From positions 6,221,661-6,285,660 of the forward strand of contig OX359250.1 of the NCBI GenBank assembly GCA_947179485.1: a DNA stretch of 64,000 bases, given 5' to 3'. The translations under genes were made by a program, and so were the position numbers. The stretch is from Allacma fusca (taxonomy: Eukaryota; Arthropoda; Collembola; Symphypleona; Sminthuridae). Position 1 is the first letter of the stretch. The number at the start of each line of letters is the position of its first letter. The notes below the pieces were generated by a model that worked only from the letters and a program-made list of their open reading frames with translations, did not search any database and was not told the origin of the DNA. Of the stretch, positions 50,685 through 62,730 are shown one piece after another.

Positions 50685-50860
50685 ACCAAGGTTAAATTCT
50701 CTTTCGTTAGACTAAGATACGACACTTCATGTTTTTCTTTCGATTACAATAATATTGCTAAGAAGAAGAAGAAAAGAGACCCTCCTCCCCGAGTCCGGCC
50801 TGTCGTCGTGGTTCAACTTTGACGGTGGGTGGACATCACCACAACAATTGTAATTTTACA

Positions 50861-50866
50861 AATAAA
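50861..50866 (+). terminator. Poly(A) signal of the HMGB/DSP1 gene
   Basis: AATAAA 177 nt downstream of the stop codon, in a normal 3' UTR position and on the gene strand. Confidence 0.75.
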
Positions 50867-53208
50867 CTTAAGAAGTATAATAATAATTAAAATAATATAA
50901 ATTACTTGCATCATCATATATGACATTAGTTATGCATACGTAATATCTTGGATATATATGCTTAGTACATAATTACAGATATATGGTTACATAATGACTC
51001 AAGTATAAACATTTGAAATATTATTAGTATTTTCAGCCTGTATTTTGTAATTTTTTTGATATATAATTCGGTGATTGATAATTTTCAGCTATGTTACTCC
51101 TACGATATCTTAAAATAGTTATGTGTGTATGGTTTTACAATGCAACCAGGAATAAGTTACAAAATTGTACCACCACCTTTTAATATGAGTTTTTATAAAT
51201 AAAGGTTGTAATTTCTCGGTAGTTTCAAATGTCTCGACCATTATTCTGGGCATGCACCGCACTCATGTGCCCCTGTGTACCCCCTCATTCCACTGGCCTT
51301 GTTTACATTCCCAAGCCGGGAGTTCCAGTTGGTAGCAAGGAGTTAGTAAATACATTCTTCTAGCTCACTGTCTGCACAAGCACGGTTTAGCTCTCATATG
51401 GTTGGACATGCCTTGGCTCCAGCCACAAAGGAACAATAGGCCTTGCCGTGACTCAAGTCATTCTGTCATTTCAATTCAGTCCATGTCAATAGTTTATGCG
51501 GCGAATCATCAATGATGAGCACCCCACATTCTCTGCTGCTTCTCTTCCTCTCTTCTGCCTGTAAGTAGGCTGAATAATTAAGCACTCGCCCCAATCCACT
51601 CCAACTTGTTCCTCAAAATCCGGTGCAGCATAAAGCATTACTTCTGGCTAAGCACATTCCAGGAAAAACCGAGTCTCAAGGAAAAATCCCCTTCCTTTTC
51701 CGTACTACACATCCATTATTTTTATCCCACTACGCTGCTAACGATAAGCCCCGCACCCAACTCCCGGCAGTCCCGGCTTTTCTCTTTCTCATAACAACCA
51801 AGCATCTTTCAAAGCCATCTCTAAATACCAAAAAAATGCCATATAAAGCCCTCCAAATGGCATCCAGCCTCAAACCTGAATTTTGAACATGTCTCTCAAT
51901 CCCAACAAACTATGCACCTCCATAGAACTTTTTTTCATTTTCCCTGAGCGGAACCTGTGTCGAATAGGACAAAAACTAACAACAGTTTGACCCTTGCGTC
52001 AATTTTCCAGCAAATGTAAAACATATCAGACCCTCACTTGGTTATTCACATCACGTAAATTACTTTATATTCTGAGACCACTATCGAGTGAGCCCAATCT
52101 AAACTTGAACTTCGTCGTCACTTGAATTTCCAAAGCTGGAAATATATTCTCCTGGCACCTGTTTACACAGACATCAGAAACCATTTCCCAAGCTCAGGCC
52201 ATTAAAAAATTGAGGTGCATACAGAATACCCAGTACTTCACACTTTAAAGTCTAACAGACCCTAACTTGAACTTTCAATATCCTGGGAAATTTTAAATGC
52301 ACCAATTATTCCAAAAGAATCCCTGTAAAACGTAACCTATTTGAGCACACTTTTCACGTGTAACTTTTTTAGTATTCGCAGATTTGAACTTATAATCCCA
52401 AGGGGTTTCTCAGCCTCGGGTTGTTCCTGACCCTAACATGATTTTGACGTGACCCTTACCTACATAACTGTAACTTGATTTCCGTTCGACTCTACTCCAA
52501 CTTAACCCCTACTTGACCCTTAGTACATGATTAGTTTCTCCCTTGCTTTAATTTTTTGACTTGACTGTCAGCTATTTGACCCGAGTGAAGCTAACAATAA
52601 GTTAAGCCTACAGCTTGAGCCTGACTTGAAAGTTGAGGAGGGCTGTTGAAGGAAAGTGGACGTGGAAATAAGTTGGAGGTATTGCTATGGTTCGAGATGA
52701 GTGGAGAGAATGGAGCTTGGATTAACTGTCCGCCTGGCTTGGTGAATGCAAGTAGTAATTGAAAAAGGGAGAGGTTTTGCGAGGGCAAGTGAAAAGATTT
52801 GGCAAAGGAAGTGTGGCCGATGAAGAGGGATGGAAATGAGTTTTATGAAAAAAGAAACAAAGGCGTGAAAAAAGTTATTACTTGTGAGGAAAGTTAGTGG
52901 GAGTAGAGGATGGAGGGCATGAGTGCTGTGGGTCGGATCTATGCTGAATGGAAATGGTTCTGGAACTCTGGAAGCCATGCATACGACCGCTTCCATCTCT
53001 CATTCGCTTCCCCAAATTGATGTATAATTCATATTGACTGAAAACAAGTTTGTTAACACGGGCCACACTTGAGTTCTTTAATTTTGCTCCAGCAACCGCA
53101 CAAGCTGACACTTGATTGTCATTCAGGGCCAAATGGCTTCCACCAACAACTAATATGGTCTCTGCAAGCTGCTCTCTCTATTCATCTGTCTCTCTCCTCT
53201 CACTCTCT

Positions 53209-53216
53209 GTCTCTCT

Positions 53217-53258
<42 letters not shown>
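53209..53258. repeat. (TC)n microsatellite
   Basis: Perfect TC run on the C-rich side of the switch near 53.0 kb. The overlapping frames on both strands are repeat by-products. Confidence 0.95.
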
Positions 53259-53260
<2 letters not shown>

Positions 53261-55149
53261 AGCAAGAAGAGAGTTATTGCAGAGAGTGCCGGGCAAGTGA
53301 GACTCATGAGAAATGCAGCGAGTCGTGTGCGGAGAGTGATGCGAACAACAAGATAACAAGAAGAGGATTGTTCAACTTGGATAATTCTTCATGTGGAAGA
53401 TCACATTCGTCCTTCACATGAGATGATGTGAGGTCTGTACTGTCAAATCTGTAATACACTCTTTCCTGCAACTATACGAAACCCATTTCTGTCCCTCAAA
53501 ATCCCGCCAAGGGCGAGACCCACTCACATTCGCCTTTATAGTCTAGTTCTAATTTTGTCTTTAACGCAACCTCAAATTAAAGCACCAAAAATTTAGTCTA
53601 TAATAAAATTATTATTATTTAACATCTTTAAACTTCAAGTTTGACCAATAAAGTGTTCCGTAAAACCTTTGCCCACTCCCTATGTTCTCCAGGATCTACG
53701 TCTACTACACAAATATCGACAGAAGGTGGTACATATTTGTACAGAATTCTATTGCGGATCTACAGATACTTTTTCAAAGACATCGTTTCATAAAAATACA
53801 GAAGTTGTGATGGATTTCTAAACTAAGTCCGAAATAGGGAGGAGTAACTGAAGAGTAAGAAGTCAGCAAGTAACTGAACTTCTCCGTCTGTACGGAGTCC
53901 GGAACAGTTTTTAACAGGACTGAACCATCAGAATAGTTTGTGATTCCTGAATTTCTTGTGAATATGTACCGAGGAAGACTTCCTCCATCTGTGCTGCTCG
54001 GATGAATTTTTCGTTTATTTGATTCGGCAGACCATACATACATACGTCAAAATGATTTCATTTGAGCCAGGAGCCTTGAAGAATTTCCAGAGATTGGAAT
54101 GAGTCCATGAAGTTTTTCACTTCTTTCCCATCCAGGAGTTAATATGGGCTATTAAACTGCAGGACTAAAGCTGAGGATGATGATTGTTTTCGGAATGTCG
54201 TGCTGGGGCAACGCGTGATTCCATTCCTGAAGAATCCCGATAAAGTCATTGAGCCCAACGAAAATCACCTTTCTCCCCGTGCCCCGTCCAAGACACCAAA
54301 ATCCAAAAGGACCCCAAAACTTCTTCTAGACAACAAAATTAACTTTTTCTGGAATTCCTAATGCCCGGGGAACTCCAGATTTAAATCTAAGTAAGCACTT
54401 GGGGGAGACAGCCAACTTGAAATGCAATGTCGGGGATCATCTGATTCCAAAATAAGTGGCTTCCACAAAGCAATAATTCAGGTGCTTGAACACATATGAC
54501 AAATCACACTGAGTTTAGTAGTCTTCGTGAGTGACCCTTCAAAACCTGTAGCAAATGGTCCCAAGTGAGTCCAACTTTGTATCCACAAAACGTACCTCCA
54601 AAACTAATGTTAAGCACAACCCCGCTCATATAGTGACAGTAACCACTTAATTGTTAACAACAAATTGTCAAATAAAACTCTTGAGTTCAAATCCCATTGG
54701 ACTGGAAATGAGAGTCGCGTTTCTAGTAATTTTACAATTTTTGTTTGGGATTTTTTCCAGGAATCAGTACATGTGACAAATGAGATAGGACTAAAACGGT
54801 TTTGCATTGTTTAAAATTATTATACATTATGCTTCAAATCATAATAATTAATAGTAGAGTAATAGTCACGAAAGCCGGAGGAGAAAATACTCTACTTTAT
54901 TTACTTTCACTAATCGTAAAAAGAGGCATTACAGGAATAATTTTTGACAAAAAATGAAGGTCTTCCAAAAATATAAATGAGGATCAAGAGTCATATTTAT
55001 GTAAAGATTTCTCAACAGGACCATTGGTGAAGTTAAAACACTTGAATTTGTTTGTTTAGCTGGAGCAGGGTAGAACAATCCAAATAATGGTATTCCCGGT
55101 AAATAGTAAGAGCTGTCTCGTACTCCTTGTTGGAAAAGAGAAGGAACGA

Positions 55150-55212
55150 GTTTCTCGAACAGAACGAGGGAAACGAGATTCCCGTTTCGTTGTCTCGTTT
55201 TGCTCATCCCTA
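55150..55212 (-). mobile_element. Possible hAT-type terminal sequence (single end)
   Basis: On the minus strand the sequence begins TAGGGATGAGCAAAACGAGA, similar in style to hAT transposon ends (T/CAGNGATGNGCAA), followed by internally repetitive AACGAG / CTCGTT words. No matching second end or 8-bp duplication was found. Weak. Confidence 0.25.
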
Positions 55213-56159
55213 CACATTGGAACTAATTTTAAATAGAGCTTCTAAGATCTGGCGTCTTTTGAACTGAATTTAATACCCTGTTTGTTGTGATTGTTTGCAT
55301 GTGGGCCTGTTAAATTAAATGATATGGGCTTGGAGATGCGTACAAACAAGGGCATAGTAAATTGAGAATGAAGTTAAGGAAATCAAAATTAAGTTTTGCT
55401 TGTTCCATTAAGCTTCATGGCGCTGTTCCGTAGTTGGATTGTACACAGTTGTGTAATTTTCATTGAATATTTTATACAGCCATTAAAAATAATTATTCCG
55501 AAATTACTTTTGTTGACTACTCCTGCTTTGAGTTTATTGTTAGTTCTGTTTACTTTAGACTCTAGCATTATGTTATAAAATGAAATTATTCCTCCTAAAC
55601 CGCTGGTTTTCTTTCATAACCATTTCACTTTCTTTGAGTGAGTCTAATAATGGACTTTCCACATCCTACCTTTTCACACTTTCCCTCAAGCTGGCAACCT
55701 TCCTTAAAGTTCATTACATCTCAAATCCCTTTGGACCAAGTTATCCACACATCATCCCAACTAAAACTTGAGGATCTTACTTCAACTTTGTGCTTTCATA
55801 TAAGCAATAAATTCTGGTCTGGACTTATAATATTCAACTTCAACGAGAAGATGACTGTCACCACAAGTTCAACTGTAACCATAGTAAGGACATACTTTAG
55901 AATGAACTTAATTTTAATTAGATACCCCACCCCCCTCGTGACCTCAACTCAATTAAGATTAAACTTAGCGAATTCCCATCCCAATTCGAATGTACTTGCT
56001 TGGTAAAATAAAAATTCCAACCCAATGTATTCAAATATTTGCTATAAATTCGAATATAATAGTTTAAGTACTAAATATTAATAATTATATAGAGCTTGTA
56101 GAGCCCCAAAATATATCATAACTATACAACTAAATTTTAGCTAGAAACAATATAGCAAG

Positions 56160-56670
56160 CGAATATATTTCAAGAAATTTTAGTGTCCTTGCTCTGCGTC
56201 ATTTTGTGGAGTCACAACCGTAATGACCAATTTTGTATTCCAACGAGTAGTTTTTTTTGAAGCTATGTTACAACTGGGTAAAAACTCATTTTTATTTTTT
56301 TAATTTACGAGGTTAACTTCACTATGTCACGGCATTTTCGGATATCTAAACTAAGATATTCAAATATAGTTTGAATACTAATTCCAAAGCGGTATTGTTT
56401 TCGATTAAATATGGTTTTAAAATGCGTGAAAGAGTAGATTTAAATATACCAATTCCGATAAAAATAGGAATAAAATACCGAATGAAATTCTAATTCTGAT
56501 TCGAATGACAATGCATTTACTAAATTTTGAAAAACGTTTTGGAACCGAAACTACATCGCACATGTGCGAGTTCGTGCGACATCTCCCGGTTGATGGAAGA
56601 GACAATTTAATGTAAACAACAAATTATACTATAGATATATTATAGAATTATACAAGCGCTACCTTCCTGT
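56160..56670 (+). repeat. Interspersed repeat family, copy 1 (forward)
   Basis: About 510 bp, starting GAATATATTTCAAGAAAT and ending near CAAGCGCTACCTTCCTGT. It is highly similar to 58998-59480 and to the reverse complement of part of 58352-58783. Shared landmarks are GTGTCCTTGCTCTGCGTCAT, TGTGGAGTCACAA, a GGTTAACTTCACTA segment, GAAAGAGTA, and the palindrome TCGCACATGTGCGA (56556-56569). No coding capacity; probably a non-autonomous DNA element. Confidence 0.85.
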
Positions 56671-58351
56671 ATTACGTAAGTATTTGATTATATTTTAATT
56701 TGTAGCAAATATTTGAATAAATTGGTTTGGAATTTTTATTTTACAAAGCAAATACATTCGAATAGTGATGAGAATTCGCTAAGATTAATCTTAATCGAAA
56801 TTGTATCCATATAGATATTTCGAATACTCCAGCCCTGGCTTGTTGGAAATTTTATTGACTTTTCAAAAATCTATTTATTTCATGGATCATTGCATTCAGA
56901 ACTCTGGCCATAGCCATCAGCAAGGCGGGGTTGTGAGAGATTCCTGCTTAGGAGCGAAAACAAAGGAGGAGATTTTTATGTTGCAGTTGTCATGCAGGAT
57001 CTGACCGTGACAAAATTATTTTAAGAGGGAGGAGTTGTACCAAAGATGGGGAATTACTCGTTTCATCAGCACAAGGGAAAAATTAGGAGTTACGGAGCAA
57101 GTAATGTGAAGAGAGGAAAAATTGTTTTCACACAAGGTTAGAAATTGTGTGAAAACATACTTGCTTCTGAAATCCCTTCAAAATCCAGACTTTTCTTGAT
57201 GACTGACCCCTGTAATCTTAAATATTAACCTATCTAGATCATCAAAACAAATTATATAAAATTTAGACAAAATATCGTTAGAAAACGGGGGATTTGAATA
57301 ATGACTACGTTGCAACTTATATCGACTAGGTGAAGCCTGTGTAAATTTGTATGGATTACGTGGGTTGTTGGGGTTGAGGCCAAATATCGACCATGAATAA
57401 ATTTTTATTATAATATATGCATGGACTTCGTGGGCAGGGGATGTTTTGCGGTACCATGTAGATTATAAAGAAATTCCCCCATGAGAGATTTGACGATATT
57501 TATACTGAAGACCCCACAGGCCTGGAAACGAAATCCTCGGGAGATCCAAGAAGGACCGCCGGAAAGAACAGGAGAATTTGCTTGGTTCTTCATCCCTCCA
57601 GCAGTCTCCTTCCAATTATTACACAAACATAAATAAGACAGCCTCTTGTTCAGTAAGGACTTGACTTCTTCAACGTCTTCCTTCCAATTCTCCTCAAATA
57701 ATAATTGTCCGTGCAAAAAGAAAGTCGGCTTGTGAATGAGAAGTGATGGGATGGATGCACCGAGGACTCGTAGGAACTCCCGTCAGCTTCTATAACTCCC
57801 GTTCCACAATCATATTCTCTTCCGAGCCTCTCTCATTCACTGGAGGATACAATGAGGAAAAAAACCTTGCTTTAGCCTCCACTCTCTCCTTGCTTGGAAG
57901 ACTGGGAAAATTATTTAGCAGTTAACAAGCAAAATTAAACTTGTGTAAGCCTTTACTCTTGTCAAAAATCAATTTGTGGGAAACGCAGAGCAAATGTAAC
58001 ATAAGCATACAGTTGAAGATGCTTTTGAAACATTGTTCAAATTTGCTTTCGGAATAATATTTTTACCGCAGCAAAAAACGTCACTATGGTATTCCTACTT
58101 ATGTCAAATTAAAAAATTATTTGTGGTCAGGACTGTATCGTTGATGAAAAGGGAAAATGGTCTAAATGCATCCTCAATTAGAAACAAAATGGTCTAGATG
58201 CAGTTCCACTAAAGGCAAAGTGGACTGATTGCTAGAAAAATTAAAAGCAAAATAGTCAACATACCGTTTTTGATAAAATCAAAATGCTCAACGTGCGTCA
58301 TATATTTTACTATGCACGTAATTTGCTTTTTATGAAAGGCATGGCTGGTCA
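56671..58351. other. Non-coding, between copies of the interspersed repeat
   Basis: No gene recognised. Around 58154 and 58186 the phrase AAAATGGTCTA(A/G)ATGCA occurs twice, 32 bp apart. A 102-codon minus frame (57408-57716) has mixed composition but no recognised motif. Confidence 0.4.
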
Positions 58352-58783
58352 ATCGAATAAGAATTAGAATTGGAATCGGTATTTTATCCGTATTTTGTTT
58401 TTGTATTTTTTATCGGAATTTGCATATTTAAATCTACTCTTTCAAGCATTCAAATCCTTATTGAATCGAAAAAAATACCGCATTGGAATTAGTATTCAAC
58501 ATATATTTGAATACTATATCCAGTGCTTAGATACCGGAAAATTCCGTGACATATTGAAGTTAACCTCGTAAAAATATAAAAATGAGTTTTTATCCAGTGG
58601 TAACATAACTTCAAAAAAACTTCTCGTTGGAATACAAAATTTGCCATTACGGTTGTGACTCCAAACTATTACAGTTGTGACAGAAAGCAAGGACACTAAT
58701 TTTATTTCTTGAAATATATTCACTACAATCTAGGTAATCAGTCAGTTTGTTTTTTGATTTGGGATAGAGGGGTTTTAGGATAT
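58352..58783 (-). repeat. Interspersed repeat family, copy 2 (inverted), left arm of a foldback
   Basis: The reverse complement of this interval matches copy 3 through the GAAAGAGTA, GGTTAAC and TCCTTGCTCT landmarks, and onward through ATATATTC, TAGGTAAT, CAGT and GGGATAGAGG. The outer end is truncated: it lacks the TCGCACATGTGCGA palindrome and the CAAGCGCT end. Confidence 0.85.
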
Positions 58784-58843
58784 TCAGGAGGGGAAACAGC
58801 ATGCAGGCCACTTCTCTAATAAATAATGTAGGTATTTTGAATA

Positions 58844-58958
58844 CTAGTACTCAAAACCTATCTCACATCAAAAAACTAGTACCCCTCTATCTCACATGAA
58901 AAAATCTAGTACCCCTCTATCTCACATCAAAAAACCTAGTACCCCTCTATCCCACACC
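58844..58958. repeat. 30-bp minisatellite at the foldback centre
   Basis: Four units starting CTAGTA at 58844, 58876, 58906 and 58936, each with CCCCTCTATCTCACAT followed by an A-run. The first unit is 32 bp and divergent; the last merges into the right arm. Confidence 0.9.
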
Positions 58959-59480
58959 TAAAAACAAGCGAACTGATTAATTACCTATATTGTAGAGAAT
59001 ATATTTCAAGAAATAAAAGTAGTGTCCTTGCTCTGCGTCATTTTGTGGAGTCACAATTGTGTGTTTAAACGCAATGACAAATTTTGTATTCCAACGAGAA
59101 GTTTTTTTGAAGGTGTGTTACGACTGGGTAAAACCTCATTTTTACTTTCTTAATTTACGAAGTTAACTTCACTACGTCACGGAATTTTCCGATACCAAAT
59201 ATCCAATGCGGTATTTTTTTCGATTAAACATGGGTTAAAAACGCTTGAAAGAGTAAATGTAAATATACCAATTCCGATAAAAATGCCAAAAATACGAACA
59301 AAATACCTATTCCAATTTTAATTCGAATGACAATGTATTAACTAAATTTTGAAAAACGTTCTGGAACCGAAACTACATCGCACATGTGCGAGTTTGTGCG
59401 ACATCTACCGTTTGATGGAAGAGAAAATTTAATGTAAACAACAAATTAGACTATAGATGGTTCAAGCGCTACCTTCCTGT
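58942..59480 (+). repeat. Interspersed repeat family, copy 3, right arm of a foldback
   Basis: The arm-specific inner part (CTCTATCCC ... AATTACCTATA) is the inverse of the inner part of copy 2. From 58998 (GAATATATTTCAAG) it follows copy 1 to the same outer end CAAGCGCTACCTTCCTGT at 59480, including the palindrome at 59378-59391. Together with copy 2 it forms an imperfect inverted repeat of over 400 bp per arm around a spacer of about 150 bp. Confidence 0.88.
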
Positions 59481-59529
59481 TTCGGAACATATGAATTTGC
59501 ATGAGTTCATACGTGACCTCATTTAATTG

Positions 59530-60830
59530 TCTGTGGTACCTTTGGTTTGGCTGTTATTGACAAGCAGACATTCGCAATACGGTCTTTCAGCTTTGCTTCG
59601 CCTCTAAAAAGTACTAGACTAACTGGATGGATCCGCAAGAAGGGCCCTTGGATTACGTGTGAAGGGGAAAGCGCGGAATTTAAAAATGATGAGGTCCGAG
59701 ATCATACACTGAAGCATGGTTCCCTAGAATGAATGAATTGTCCATTCACTGAATTTACCCTGTTCACCACGTTTTATGAAAATCGGGGAAGGGCTAGAAA
59801 ACTGCACTTGTTCTCTTAAATCTTACCCGCAGGTTGCCGTGGAATTTTAAAAGGTCGACACGGCGCTAAGCTCAATAATAATGAGGCAAACGGGATGGCA
59901 TGGCAGTCTGTGTAATTTAAAATCTCGCACACTTTTACTTGCATGAAGCAACGCCGCCTGTAATCCATCAGCAGTGAGTACAGTTATCAAAAAGCTTGCT
60001 CTTGTGTAGATGAATTACAGTGTTAACGTATCAATGTCACGTGGAGAAGAGTCGAATTCCTGACATCTAATTCGGAAAGAAGAAGTGCTTTCGTTTTCGA
60101 CGCGGCGGTAAGAATGGAAGATTAATGAATCAACCCGGATCGTTTTACACTCTAAGACTACACTCTCAATGGGAGGGATCGTCTTGAAAGAGCATTTTTT
60201 ATACGGGTAAAAATATTGGGATACATTGCCATTTACCACAATGTTAATTTTTCTCGTTTTAATACCTCCCACTACTCCTTTTACGCGGACAATGATTCAC
60301 CCGGCTGTATCATTATTGTTTCAGATTTAACATTGGATTCGGATCCTTTGTCGGTTTTATTTATGTGGCTTGTGATGCGATCCCGATGCGGACTCCAGAT
60401 GCCTGATTATTCATTCGAAGACTTATATGTGTGTATAACCCAAAGCTGTATTATCACTGCAGAGATTGATTTGATAATTAATGTTCTGCGTCTGAACACA
60501 TCATTCTTTTCTGCGTCTACTGTGGCCGGTATAAAGATAGATTTTGAGCCATCTTTAAATTCTCCGATCTCAGCAATCAATTTCTACAGGATCCAGGAAG
60601 TATGGTTTTTTGTGCCCTTTAAAATTCCGCGCACTGATTGTGCTAGCAATGCAAACGACCATGTGACCACCTTAAGCAATAATGATAATTATCCCGAGTG
60701 CAATGTTGCATCGTTACGTGAAATCTCTCGTAACTTAAAATTTCCCGAGCTCCGATTTTCCTGACTTGACGCAACATCACCTGCAGTCGCTCAAGTCTTC
60801 CCGGAACCCCGCGTAGTGGGGTCTTTTCGT
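59530..60830. other. Coding-like block of unknown origin, frames broken
   Basis: This stretch is less AT-rich than its surroundings and has stop-poor frames on both strands: plus 60216-60764 (182 codons), and on minus a run of about 90 codons ending at 60015 (including GGIKTRKINIVVNG and PPIESVVLECKTIR) plus an earlier minus frame around 60590-60415. The minus pieces follow one another in different frames, as an old broken gene would. Near 60812-60827 is ACCCCGC/GTGGGGT followed by T-rich sequence. No family recognised; could be an old transposon, a captured gene or a chance frame. Confidence 0.3.
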
Positions 60831-61679
60831 CTTTTGCTTGTAAACTTTAGGGTACAACGAGCCCAAAAAACCATCGGCTTCGTAATTGATTCCCACAGAC
60901 CAATAGGAACACGTTTAGGAGGGAGAGCGAAGTTTCAAAAATTCTTTCATCATCGTCCAATTTTGTTATTCGAATTCTGATGGGAAAGACTTATTGCGGG
61001 ACAGGAGAGGGAGGAATCATTCAGTAGCTTGTCAGGCGCTCGATCCTAATTCTGCATTCTCTACACACGTCGGAGCAATTTAGACTTTCGGACTTGGTTT
61101 TACTCATAACTGAGCGCACTTCCAGGAATTCATGCGAGTGCACTCAATGCACTCAGATTGAGTTCGCATTTAGAATTTCTGGGACCCAGGCAATGAAGTA
61201 CAGGATAGTTAATAACATTTACCAGACACGTTCTCCAAAATCTAACAATAAACTGGCCACACAATTGATGTGGTAAATATCTCAACAGAATTTTATTCCG
61301 GAACAGCAAAAGATAACACCCTATGAACACTGACCGTATTATTGATCAAAGTCAATGATCCAGTTTTGAAACAAAATCTGGAAATGAAGTTCCTTTAAAA
61401 TAGGGCATTCACAAGTTTTAAGTCATTCTCGCTAATGTGGGCTATGTGCAGACTGACAGACACACGTTATTTTACACGCTATGGTAGTTCTCTCACATTA
61501 TTTATAGGAAATTACTTGACAAAGGATGGAGGCAGAAAAATTTGCTACCTCACGGTTGCAGACTGCCAGACAGCACTACAATCGCAAAAGGGACTTTCGG
61601 CTACTTCGCCCCTACAAACCATCTGTCACTAGCGCTAAAGTGCAAAGTCCCTATCGCTAATCTATCCACTTGTGACCCA
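60831..61679. other. No gene seen
   Basis: Short frames only, with no recognised motif or repeat. Confidence 0.4.
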
Positions 61680-61937
61680 TTTTGACCAATCACGGGTCGT
61701 GAAACAGTGTTTCTACGATTATGACCAATACTATGTGAGTGAACCACATGTATTCACTTTTGACCAAATCCAGGTTGCTGAACCACTTTGAATAAATTAG
61801 AACACATCCCAGGTTAATGAACCATGTTAAACCCATTTTAGTAAAAACTTTGTGGCCCAATAGTACCAATACCAGGTCATGGGAACATTTGTAAACGCTT
61901 TTGATACATTTTGGGCCATTGAAGCCATTCTAGCCCA
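61680..61937. repeat. Degenerate 39-bp minisatellite
   Basis: Units starting with TTTTGACCAA-like words occur at 61680, 61719, 61758, 61797 and 61836 (exactly 39 bp apart) and, after an insert of about 24 bp, at 61860 and 61899 (again 39 bp). The core is TTTTGACCAAnnCCAGGT followed by nTGAACCA. Copies have diverged substantially. Confidence 0.8.
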
Positions 61938-62652
61938 TTTCAACTAACAGTCTTGGATATTAATAATATTGTTAAGCATCTACAGTAGCAGTTGAATAAC
62001 TTTCGTCTATCTTGAAAAAATTGACATGTCCCCCCTGTGACACTCATATTTTGTAATGTTCAATCCCATTTCAAATTTGAAATATAGGGCCAAATTTTGA
62101 ATTTTGACCCCAACATTTTTAGGGTCAACTTGAGTTTGCATAATGACACTAGTAGTGGTGATCCATACCAAGGGGGCCATACAAGGTTGGTCACAATTTT
62201 TGTAAATTCGTGCGCTACACTTCTGAATGTTTGCTGGTGAAAGGTGGTAGTAATTATGACTGAAGTAAAATCATATAAATATATTCAAACTCATTAGCAC
62301 AGTTGGAAAGGGGCACATAAAAAATTCTGTGGCTAAATGCCATAACATGACCCTGAGTAGCTAATCCAATCTTGACCCTTTCCCTAACATGTTTTACAGC
62401 GACTCTTGCATTACTTTTCCTCAAATATTGTGATTGTGCGTTCTTCTGTCTGCCAGGCGAACTGAACAGTTACACGTACGTTTCGGCCCAAGTTTTGATT
62501 GATTTAGCCTGTACATATTTGCTTAGAAGGAAAAGACGCTTGAATTTCTTCATAAATGCAATTATTAGCATTTTCTGAACGATTTTATAACATCTTGAGT
62601 TCATAGCAATTTTAACCAAAACAAAATCAGCGAAACGTTAATTTGATTCATG
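61938..62652. other. No gene seen
   Basis: AT-rich, with no recognised motif. Confidence 0.4.
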
Positions 62653-62730
62653 GACAATTTGATTCAGGGGGACAATTTGATTCAGGGGGACAATTTGATT
62701 CAGGGGGACAATTTGATTCAGGGGGACAAT
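62653..62730. repeat. 18-bp minisatellite, about 4.3 units
   Basis: Near-perfect tandem copies of ACAATTTGATTCAGGGGG. A reverse frame stays open as a six-residue repeat (CPPESN) because 18 is divisible by 3; not taken as coding. Confidence 0.95.

Larger units (their letters stand above)
50890..56158. other. Non-coding, no gene supported
   Basis: AT-rich, with a composition switch near 53.0 kb (52621-52680 counts 24 G, 4 C; CT-rich after 53160). The stretch 52000-52600 is rich in TTGACC/CTTGA phrases without a clean repeat. Small frames at 53774-54043 and 54929-55207 have no recognised motif. Confidence 0.45.

Noticed and set aside
54630..54710. A B-box-like GAGTTCAAATCC suggesting a tRNA
   Set aside because: No A-box or cloverleaf at the right distance upstream.
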